Source: Candidatus Omnitrophota bacterium
Lineage (GTDB): Bacteria > Omnitrophota > Gorgyraeia > Gorgyraeales > Gorgyraeaceae
Assembly: GCA_018901615.1 (NCBI GenBank)
Contig: JAHIEN010000091.1
Coordinates: forward strand, 1-5,415
Length of the DNA stretch: 5,415 nt
Reading direction: 5' to 3'
Both the position numbers and the translations under genes were made by a program. Position 1 is the first letter of the stretch. Every line of letters starts with the position of its first letter. The notes beneath the pieces were generated by a model, which made no database searches, was not told the DNA's origin, and worked only from the letters and a program-made list of their open reading frames with translations. Positions 1 to 5,415 of this stretch are shown here, one piece after another.

Positions 1-1
1 C

Positions 2-922
2 TGGGCGAGCAAAAAAGAACAGCACGAGATCCTGGCAGCGATCAAAGAGGCAATAAGTTCTTCTAAAAAAATGAAGACCGCTTTAAACCTCGACATAGGA
101 AAACTTGATGCCATAGACAGACAATTTCTGGTGGAAAGGCACCTTATGAGCAAGGAACATTCTATGGATTCAGAGTCGAAAGGCCTGTGCATAAGCGACA
201 GAGAAGTCGTGAGTATAATGATAAATGAGGAAGATCATCTTAGGATGCAGGTAATGAAGTCAGGTTTTGACCTCAAGGACGCATGGCACATAATAGATAC
301 CCTTGATGATGAAGTAAGCAACCTGCTTCTGTATGCGTATTCAGCGGATTTCGGCTATCTGACAGCGTGTCCTACCAATACCGGCACTGGCATAAGGGCG
401 TCTGTTATGCTGCATTTGCCCTCACTGGTCATAACAAAACAGATCGGGAAGGTCCTGCAGGCTATTACAAAACTCAGCCTTACCGCCAGAGGGCTTTATG
501 GAGAAGGCACAGAGGCCAGCGGGAACTTTTTCCAGATCTCTAATCAGGTCTCCCTGGGACACAGGGAAGTGGATATCATTGACAATATAGAAAGGATTAT
601 TAAGCAGATCATAGACCACGAGCAGAGCGCGAGAGAGGTGCTTCTTTCGCAGAACAAGGCAGTCCTGGAAGACAGGATTTTCCGAGCATATGGGACGCTC
701 AAGAGCGCGCATATCATTACGAGCAACGAGACCATTGACCTTCTGTCTCTTGTCAGGCTTGGCGTTGACCTGGGTTTGATAAAATCAGTAGACCGAGCTC
801 TCATAAATGAATTATTTATTATTACGCAGCCTGCTCATTTACAGAAGATAGAGAAAAAAAGATTGAATCCTAATGAAAGGGATGTCAAAAGGGCGGAGAT
901 AGTTAGAGAAAAGTTAGGTTAA
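2..922 (+). CDS. mcsB: Protein-arginine kinase McsB (5' end missing)
   Basis: McsB belongs to the ATP:guanido phosphotransferase (phosphagen kinase) fold and phosphorylates arginine side chains of proteins, marking them for ClpCP. The frame is open to the left edge, and the 23 codons before the ATG at 71 (beginning W-A-S-K-K-E-Q) align without gaps to the McsB N-terminal region. The true start therefore lies outside; by comparison with Bacillus McsB from memory, roughly 40-45 residues are missing, including the N-terminal nucleotide-binding arginines. Counting from the Met at 71, the motifs are NEEDHLR (52-58), CPTNTGTGIRAS with the substrate-site Cys100 and Arg109 (100-111), RGLYGEGTEA with Arg140 and Glu145 (140-149), FQISNQ (154-159), and near the C-terminus NERDVKRA (268-275). 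The last contains the RDxxRA allosteric phosphoarginine-binding motif. All visible catalytic positions are intact. An mcsA activator gene, if present, would be upstream; it is not visible. clpC follows 39 bases later. Confidence 0.95.
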   Translation, partial: WASKKEQHEILAAIKEAISSSKKMKTALNLDIGKLDAIDRQFLVERHLMSKEHSMDSESKGLCISDREVVSIMINEEDHLRMQVMKSGFDLKDAWHIIDTLDDEVSNLLLYAYSADFGYLTACPTNTGTGIRASVMLHLPSLVITKQIGKVLQAITKLSLTARGLYGEGTEASGNFFQISNQVSLGHREVDIIDNIERIIKQIIDHEQSAREVLLSQNKAVLEDRIFRAYGTLKSAHIITSNETIDLLSLVRLGVDLGLIKSVDRALINELFIITQPAHLQKIEKKRLNPNERDVKRAEIVREKLG

Positions 923-948
923 ATACCGCGGAAATACGCGATTAACAC

Positions 949-954
949 GGAGGT
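949..954 (+). promoter_or_regulatory. Shine-Dalgarno of clpC
   Basis: GGAGGT lies 7 bases before the ATG at 962. It is the strongest ribosome-binding site in the window and fixes the clpC start. It suggests that clpC is translated independently of mcsB although the spacer is too short for an obvious promoter. Confidence 0.85.
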
Positions 955-961
955 TTACGCT

Positions 962-3412
962 ATGTTGAACCGTTTTACAGAACGCGCAAGAAAAGTAATT
1001 TTACTGGCAAAAGAAGAGGCAAAGAGATTTAACCACGATTATATCGGCACAGAACATATACTGCTGGGACTGATACGCGAAGGCGAAGGGGTGGCAGCAG
1101 TGGTTCTCCAGAAAATAGGGCTGAGCCTGCAGCAGATCAGATTGGAGACAGAGAAGATAGTAAAGCCTGGTCCGAGCACAGTCATATCAGGCGATATACC
1201 ATTTACGCCTAAGGCTAAAAAGGCGATAGAGCTTTCCGGTGAAGAGGCCAGGGCCTTGGGTCATAATTATATCGGCACAGAGCACATCTTACTGGGTCTT
1301 ATTAAAGAGGGCGAAGGAATGGCTTCTCAGGTATTATTAAATCTAGGCCTTGACCTTGATAATGTCAGAAGAGAGATAGTAGAACTTTTAGGCTCAGCCA
1401 CGCCTGGTTTTACAGGCGGAGCCGCGTCTCAGCCAGGAGCAGGACATGGTCATGCCGCTAAAGCAAGTTCAAAGACTCCCGCGCTTGACGCGTTCGGCAG
1501 AAATCTTACACAACTGGCGCGTGAAAATAAATTAGACCCTGTAATAGGACGCCAGAATGAAATGGAACGCGTCATACAGATACTTTCCAGGCGCACGAAA
1601 AATAACCCTGTTTTATTAGGAGAGGCAGGCGTGGGCAAGACGGCCATAGTCGAAGGACTTGCGCAGAAGATAGTAAAGGGCGATATACCTGAACTGCTTA
1701 AAGACAAGAAGGTTATTATCCTGGACCTCGCTCTCATGGTTGCTGGAACAAAATACAGAGGCCAGTTTGAGGAGAGGATAAAGGCCATCATGGACGAGAT
1801 AAAGAGATCTGAAAACGTGATCATGTTCGTGGATGAGCTGCATACGCTTGTGGGCGCGGGCGCCGCGGAAGGGGCTATAGACGCCTCAAATATTTTGAAG
1901 CCCGCGCTTTCCAGAGGAGATATACAGTGCATAGGAGCGACCACCTTTGACGAATATAGAAAATATATAGAGAAGGACGCCGCGCTCGAAAGGCGTTTTC
2001 AGACAATAATGGTGGATCCGCCGACAGTTAAAGAGACAATAGAAATATTAAAAGGTTTGAGAGACAGGTATGAGGCGCATCACAAAGTGGAGATTACGGA
2101 TGACGCCCTGGAAGCGGCGAGCAAGTTTTCGGACAGGTATATAGCCGGCAGGTTTCTGCCTGACAAGGCCATTGACCTGATAGACGAGGCAGGCGCCAAG
2201 GCAAGACTTTCAATAATGACAGCGCCACAGGAGATAAAAGACGTGGAGGCCGAGATAGAGAATATACGCAAAGAAAAGGACTCCGCAATAAAGAACCAGG
2301 ACTTTGAAAAGGCCGCCCATCTCAGGGACCAGGAAAAAGAGACCCACAAAAAATTGGAACAGATAAGGCAGGAATGGAAAAAGTCCAGAATGGAGGCAAG
2401 GCCGAAAGTAGACGAAGAGCTGATAGCTAATATTGTCTCAAAGTGGACCGGTATTCCAATTGTCAGACTGGAGCAAAAGGAATCAGCCCGGCTTTTAAAG
2501 ATGGAGGAAGAACTGCACGAAAGGATCGTGGGCCAGGATGAGGCAATAACCGCTATTGCTCATTCTGTCAGGCGTTCTCGCGCGGGCATAAAGAATCCAA
2601 AACGGCCCATAGGCTCGTTTGTGTTTCTCGGGCCTACAGGAGTCGGAAAGACTCATCTTGGCCGCGTGCTCGCAGAATTTATGTTTGGAGATGAGAACGC
2701 GCTCATACAGCTGGACATGTCAGAATACATGGAAAAGTTCAATGTATCTCGTCTCGTAGGCGCTCCGCCCGGATATGTCGGGTATGAAGAAGGGGGTCAG
2801 CTTACTGAAAAAGTAAGGCGCAGGCCATATTCTGTGGTATTGCTGGATGAAATAGAAAAGGCGCACCCTGATGTATTCAATATCCTGCTGCAGGTTCTGG
2901 AGGACGGCAGGCTTACAGACAGCTTTGGGAGAAAAGTGGATTTCAGGAATACTGTGCTTATAATGACCTCAAATGTCGGGGCCGAAATCTTCAGGAAACA
3001 GGGTTCCATAGGCTTCAAACCTGAAAAAGGAGAAGTTACCTACAAGGATACAAAAGAGAGACTTCTTGAGCAGGTTAAAAAGACATTCAAGCCAGAATTC
3101 TTGGACAGGATAGACGATATTATTGTCTTTCATGGTCTTACAAAAGAACACCTGGATAAGATCGTAGATATAGAACTCAACGAAGTAAAGGACAGGCTCA
3201 AGGAGCAGGATATAGTCATAGAGGTGGACAAAAAGGCAAAAGATCTCCTTATAGAAAAAGGTTTTGACCCTATGTTCGGGGCAAGGCCTTTAAAACGGAC
3301 TATCCAGAGATTTTTAGAAGACCCCCTGGCAGAAGAGATCATAGCCAAGAATTTTGATAGGGGCAAGCCAATCAAGGTAACTGAGAAGAACGGCAAGATC
3401 GTGTTTAAGTAA
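962..3412 (+). CDS. clpC: ATP-dependent Clp protease ATPase subunit ClpC
   Basis: ClpC is a cytoplasmic hexameric AAA+ unfoldase that feeds substrates, including phosphoarginine-tagged ones, into ClpP. Its 816 residues match the family length. Two Clp_N repeats (about 4-65 and 80-143) each carry IGTEHILLGLI; Glu31 and Glu107 correspond to the glutamates that contact phosphoarginine in Bacillus ClpC. A Gly/Ala/Ser linker spans about 145-172. AAA1 has Walker A GEAGVGKT (220-227), pore loop KYRG (264-267), Walker B with DE at 291-292 and arginine-finger segment ERRF (343-346). The short middle domain (about 413-485) has a UVR-like motif with Phe448, Arg455 and Asp456, the positions used by Staphylococcus ClpC for its resting head-to-head assembly. 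AAA2 has Walker A GPTGVGKT (557-564), pore loop GYVG (604-607), Walker B LLDE (627-630), sensor 1 TSN (669-671), and sensor 2 GARP (773-776). SIGF (682-685) supplies the [LIV]-G-F ClpP-docking tripeptide. The single-length middle domain and the ClpP loop separate it from ClpB. It follows mcsB, and its stop overlaps the next start. Confidence 0.98.
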   Translation: MLNRFTERARKVILLAKEEAKRFNHDYIGTEHILLGLIREGEGVAAVVLQKIGLSLQQIRLETEKIVKPGPSTVISGDIPFTPKAKKAIELSGEEARALGHNYIGTEHILLGLIKEGEGMASQVLLNLGLDLDNVRREIVELLGSATPGFTGGAASQPGAGHGHAAKASSKTPALDAFGRNLTQLARENKLDPVIGRQNEMERVIQILSRRTKNNPVLLGEAGVGKTAIVEGLAQKIVKGDIPELLKDKKVIILDLALMVAGTKYRGQFEERIKAIMDEIKRSENVIMFVDELHTLVGAGAAEGAIDASNILKPALSRGDIQCIGATTFDEYRKYIEKDAALERRFQTIMVDPPTVKETIEILKGLRDRYEAHHKVEITDDALEAASKFSDRYIAGRFLPDKAIDLIDEAGAKARLSIMTAPQEIKDVEAEIENIRKEKDSAIKNQDFEKAAHLRDQEKETHKKLEQIRQEWKKSRMEARPKVDEELIANIVSKWTGIPIVRLEQKESARLLKMEEELHERIVGQDEAITAIAHSVRRSRAGIKNPKRPIGSFVFLGPTGVGKTHLGRVLAEFMFGDENALIQLDMSEYMEKFNVSRLVGAPPGYVGYEEGGQLTEKVRRRPYSVVLLDEIEKAHPDVFNILLQVLEDGRLTDSFGRKVDFRNTVLIMTSNVGAEIFRKQGSIGFKPEKGEVTYKDTKERLLEQVKKTFKPEFLDRIDDIIVFHGLTKEHLDKIVDIELNEVKDRLKEQDIVIEVDKKAKDLLIEKGFDPMFGARPLKRTIQRFLEDPLAEEIIAKNFDRGKPIKVTEKNGKIVFK
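1038..1281 (+). repeat. Internal duplication encoding the two Clp_N repeats
   Basis: The 16-base word attatatcggcacaga occurs at 1038-1053 and again at 1266-1281, exactly 228 bases (76 codons) apart. Both encode the YIGTEH core of the Clp_N repeats, and the flanking codons for HILLGLI and EGEG are similar as well. The protein-level duplication is known for the whole ClpA/B/C family. The near-identical DNA could reflect constraint, chance or local gene conversion. Confidence 0.8.
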
Positions 3413-3414
3413 TG
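3410..3414 (+). other. TAATG stop/start overlap between clpC and the TamB-like gene
   Basis: The clpC stop TAA (3410-3412) shares its last A with the ATG (3412-3414) of the next gene. No good Shine-Dalgarno precedes this ATG, so translation is probably coupled by re-initiation of ribosomes finishing clpC. Confidence 0.8.
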
Positions 3415-4518
3415 CGTTACTTGATCATTAGGCGCAGAGCCAGGGCAATGCTGCTTGCGATGTTATTGGTTGCCGTAATCGCATCTGTTATGCCCTGGCT
3501 GTATTCGAAATTTTTTATAGACAGGGAGGATCTTACTGGCCCCGGGCTTGTGTTAAACGGTTTGAAGGCGCTGGAATTTTTCGCAGAGGATGAGATTAAC
3601 AGGGCTGTATCCCTGGATATTAATTTTTTAGACAATGGCTATGTTGTCTCTGAATTACACATCCAAGGCCTGAATTTAAAGGGCCACGTGATAACAGGCA
3701 CTATTTTTGTAAAAGGCAGGTTTAGGGAGAGTGAAAACGGAGGCCCTGAGAGGTTTTCCGGAAAATTATTTTCAAATGATATAGGTATTAACTCAAGGCC
3801 TTTTCTGCCTCTAAGCGCGGTTTTTAATATAACCGGAGACGCGATGGAAATAGAATCTATCCGGCTTGGCAAGGCTTATGAGTTGAAAGGGAAAATAGGA
3901 CTCAATGCCCCTTTTGAAGTTGATCTGCGTTTTGATGTTGAAAGGGCGGACATAAGAGACCTTATTGGGATAGTAAGGCCAAAGAAGCCAGGCATTGCCC
4001 TTGGCATGATGAACGGCGTTTTTTATATTAAAGGCGCGCTGTCGAATCTTTATTCAAGTGGTATACTTGAGAGCAGAAACGGCAAGGTCGGCAGGATAGA
4101 ATACGATGTGGCCACTATTAGGATAGAAGGGTTCGGGCCAATAATCAATATCGTGGATTCAAAGGCAAGATGGGGCAAGAGCCTCCTGACAATAGATGGA
4201 TACATAGATTTAAGGAACATTGAGAAAGGGCATCTGTCTGATGGCCTGCGTATTAAGTCTGATATGAAGACAATAGTCTGGGACGGATGGGACATAGACC
4301 AAAAGGGCAAGGATGTATTGAGCATGACTAAAGACATAAGCGACAATATGCGCGTGGGATTTAAGGCCTTTGCCAAGGAGCCCTTGACTCCTTACAGGGA
4401 CAGGGATAATCCTGAAGAGATGAGCCTTGAATACAAGATAGGCACACAAGAACACATTAAAATGAAACTGAAAGAAAACGAGGAGTTTTTTGGAGTGGAG
4501 CATAGCGTTAAATTTTGA
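3412..4518 (+). CDS. Short TamB/AsmA-like envelope protein with N-terminal membrane anchor
   Basis: This 368-residue protein has no catalytic motif I recognise. An Arg-rich cytoplasmic start (RRRARA, 7-12) precedes one hydrophobic segment (about 13-31), giving a signal-anchor with the rest in the periplasm. The body is rich in alternating beta-strands with the loose G-x-hydrophobic rhythm of AsmA/TamB/DUF748 proteins, for example VFYIKGAL (203-210), GILESRNGKVG (217-227), TIRIEGFG (235-242) and LLTIDGYIDL (258-267). The end is the best clue: SLEYKIG (338-344), a charged strand KMKLKEN, then FGVEHSVKF with a terminal Phe. This resembles the last strands of TamB DUF490 domains. TamB is usually over 1000 residues and AsmA about 600, so this would be a miniature member. 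Family proteins are thought to bridge the envelope and move lipids, which suits the mlaE-mlaF genes downstream. The ATG is chosen because it overlaps the clpC stop and keeps the positive residues before the membrane segment; Met13 is a weaker alternative. The coding frame is secure; family assignment is moderate. Confidence 0.7.
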   Translation: MRYLIIRRRARAMLLAMLLVAVIASVMPWLYSKFFIDREDLTGPGLVLNGLKALEFFAEDEINRAVSLDINFLDNGYVVSELHIQGLNLKGHVITGTIFVKGRFRESENGGPERFSGKLFSNDIGINSRPFLPLSAVFNITGDAMEIESIRLGKAYELKGKIGLNAPFEVDLRFDVERADIRDLIGIVRPKKPGIALGMMNGVFYIKGALSNLYSSGILESRNGKVGRIEYDVATIRIEGFGPIINIVDSKARWGKSLLTIDGYIDLRNIEKGHLSDGLRIKSDMKTIVWDGWDIDQKGKDVLSMTKDISDNMRVGFKAFAKEPLTPYRDRDNPEEMSLEYKIGTQEHIKMKLKENEEFFGVEHSVKF

Positions 4519-4521
4519 CGC

Positions 4522-4529
4522 AAAGGTGA
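4522..4529 (+). promoter_or_regulatory. Shine-Dalgarno of mlaE
   Basis: AAAGGTGA lies in the 15-base gap before mlaE, with the AAAGG core 7 bases from the ATG at 4534. It supports that start over the second Met codon at 4543, which would be too distant. The match is weaker than at clpC. Confidence 0.6.
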
Positions 4530-4533
4530 TTGT

Positions 4534-5316
4534 ATGAGGGCTATGATAAAAAGGCTGGGTCAAAGGACATTAAACTTTTTTATTTACATAGGAGGGGCAT
4601 TCCAGCTCCTTGTTAGCACTCTCTTTCATTTAGTTATGCCGCCTTTACGTAAAAAAGAGATCTTTGCTCAGATGTACAAGGTCGGGGTGATGAGCTTTCC
4701 CATTGTATTTCTGGTCGCGTTTTTTACAGGCATGGTGCTGGCCCTTCAGAGCGCGTATCAGCTTACAAAGATGAACGCGCAGATTTATGTATCAAGTCTT
4801 GTCGCGCTTTCCATGGTGAGAGAGCTGGGCCCTGTCCTGACCGCACTTGTAATAGCAGGCAGAGTCGGCGCGAGTATTACGGCTGAGCTCGGGACCATGA
4901 AGGTCACTGAACAGATAGACGCGTTGGAGACCCTGGCGGCAAACCCTGTTAAATATCTTGTTGTCCCGAGGTTTATCGCACTCTGCATAATGCTGCCAAT
5001 ATTGACAATCTACGCTGATTTCCTGGGTATAATAGGAGGCTACCTGATAGGTGTTTACAAATTACTTATAGGCCACACAATATATATAAAGATGACATTC
5101 GACCCATTGTTGTTCAAGGACTTGTTTACAGGCCTTCTCAAGTCATTTGTTTTCGCGATCATCATTTGTATTATTTCCTGTTATGAGGGATTCAGGACAG
5201 AAGGCGGCGCAGAAGGAGTAGGCAAGGCTACGACATTGTCTGTCGTGACATCTTTTATAATGATAATAGCGGCGGATTGCCTTTTCACGACTTTATTTTA
5301 CCTCGTGTTCCCGTGA
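4534..5316 (+). CDS. mlaE: MlaE-type ABC lipid-transport permease
   Basis: MlaE (YrbE/TTG2B family) is the inner-membrane permease of the Mla ABC transporter, which moves phospholipids between the inner and outer membranes with the ATPase MlaF and an MCE protein, MlaD. At 260 residues the protein matches the usual family length. An amphipathic N-terminal helix (about 10-34) is followed by hydrophobic segments at about 51-75, 97-115, 147-176, 198-217 and 235-258. Family signatures are FFTGMVLALQSAYQL (63-77), VRELGPVLTALVIAGRVGASI (95-115), the conserved cytoplasmic helix TEQIDALETLAANPVKYLVVPR (125-146), which contacts the ATPase, and CYEGFRTEGGAEGVGKATT (216-234). No key motif is missing. 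The preceding gap is 15 bases and the stop overlaps the next start, so permease and ATPase are probably made together. The permease alone does not show direction of transport or whether the partner is an MlaD- or Mce-type protein, since that gene would lie to the right of the window. Confidence 0.95.
   Translation: MRAMIKRLGQRTLNFFIYIGGAFQLLVSTLFHLVMPPLRKKEIFAQMYKVGVMSFPIVFLVAFFTGMVLALQSAYQLTKMNAQIYVSSLVALSMVRELGPVLTALVIAGRVGASITAELGTMKVTEQIDALETLAANPVKYLVVPRFIALCIMLPILTIYADFLGIIGGYLIGVYKLLIGHTIYIKMTFDPLLFKDLFTGLLKSFVFAIIICIISCYEGFRTEGGAEGVGKATTLSVVTSFIMIIAADCLFTTLFYLVFP
5313..5316 (+). other. GTGA stop/start overlap between mlaE and mlaF
   Basis: GTG (5313-5315) and the mlaE stop TGA (5314-5316) overlap by four bases, the GTG version of the common ATGA coupling arrangement. 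No Shine-Dalgarno is evident just upstream, so the ATPase probably depends on termination-reinitiation at mlaE. Confidence 0.75.
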
Positions 5317-5415
5317 TAGAGATAGTAAACCTTTCAGAAACATTCGGAGGTAACAAAGAACTGGTCAAACTGAGCCGTGTTATCAATTCCGGCGAAGCAA
5401 TGGTCATAACAGGCC
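5313..5415 (+). CDS. mlaF: MlaF-type ABC transporter ATP-binding protein (3' end missing)
   Basis: MlaF is the cytoplasmic ATPase that powers the MlaE permease. Only 34 residues are present, but they read as the start of an ABC ATPase: I-E-I-V-N-L-S-E-T-F-G-G-N-K fits the first strand and aromatic A-loop region (IxxxNLSxxFG), followed by L-S-R-V-I-N-S-G-E-A-M-V-I-T-G. Family proteins have G-E-x-x-x-I-x-G immediately before the rest of Walker A (GPSGSGKST). The window ends within that loop, so catalytic residues cannot be checked. The GTG start is chosen because it gives the usual short N-terminus, overlaps the mlaE stop and has no better in-frame ATG until 5400, inside the strand before Walker A. 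The identity rests on the N-terminal pattern plus position directly after mlaE. Confidence 0.85.
   Translation, partial: MIEIVNLSETFGGNKELVKLSRVINSGEAMVITG

Noticed and set aside
422..804. Overlapping reverse-strand open frames of 96 and 86 residues inside mcsB
   Set aside because: They lie opposite a clearly conserved gene, overlap each other in different frames, and show no recognisable domain or ribosome-binding site.
923..961. A promoter or CtsR operator before clpC
   Set aside because: There is no credible -35/-10 pair and no CtsR-type AGGTCAAA heptad repeat; the spacer is only 39 bases and looks intra-operonic.
1450..1944. Reverse-strand open frame of 164 residues opposite the ClpC linker and AAA1 domain
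   Set aside because: It is Ser/Ala/Pro-rich low-complexity sequence, as expected from the antisense of conserved AAA+ codons, with no family resemblance.
2215..2420. A UVR-motif segment in clpC taken as a fused McsA or UvrB fragment
   Set aside because: The UVR-like motif is a normal part of the ClpC middle domain; length and flanking AAA+ domains are typical, so there is no fusion.
962..3412. Assignment as ClpB disaggregase
   Set aside because: The middle domain is only about 70 residues rather than the long ClpB coiled coil, and the IGF ClpP-docking tripeptide is present.
4050..4563. Reverse-strand open frames of 108 and 117 residues opposite the end of the TamB-like gene
   Set aside because: The + strand frame has a signal-anchor, continuous beta pattern and coupled junctions on both sides. 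The antisense frames have no such support, and the longer one runs across the gene boundary into mlaE.

Overview
The window is a tightly packed, single-direction stretch of five genes on the + strand, with about 60 bases of non-coding DNA in total. It joins two functions: arginine-phosphate-directed proteolysis (McsB and ClpC) and outer-membrane lipid and envelope maintenance (a short TamB/AsmA-like protein, an MlaE-type permease and the start of an MlaF-type ATPase). Both ends cut through genes: mcsB lacks its 5' end and mlaF continues past the right edge.

Layout. Bases 2-922 hold the protein-arginine kinase mcsB, whose frame is open to the left edge, so the first in-frame ATG at 71 is an internal methionine. 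Bases 923-961 are a 39-base spacer with a strong Shine-Dalgarno for clpC. Bases 962-3412 encode a full-length 816-residue ClpC with every expected motif. Its stop codon shares one base with the ATG of a 368-residue membrane-anchored, beta-rich protein (3412-4518). I read this as a very short TamB/AsmA-like envelope protein. A 15-base gap with a weak Shine-Dalgarno leads to mlaE (4534-5316, 260 residues). A GTGA overlap then leads to mlaF (5313 onward), which ends just as its Walker A loop begins.

How the genes fit together. McsB phosphorylates arginines on damaged or regulatory proteins. The ClpC N-domain binds phosphoarginine, unfolds the tagged protein and passes it to ClpP, which is not in the window. 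The TamB-like protein would sit in the inner membrane with a beta-rich part in the periplasm. MlaE and MlaF would form the membrane and ATPase parts of an ABC phospholipid transporter. The one-base and four-base overlaps suggest one transcript with translational coupling, so the two functions may be co-expressed.

Organism. McsB/ClpC is best known from Firmicutes, but Mla and TamB-like proteins imply an outer membrane, so the host is a diderm that is not a typical proteobacterium. The moderate GC content and heavy use of ATA, AGG and AGA codons would suit a candidate phylum such as Omnitrophota or a related PVC-type lineage. This placement is an inference and I cannot test it here. I saw no RNA gene, mobile element, CRISPR array, convincing promoter or terminator.
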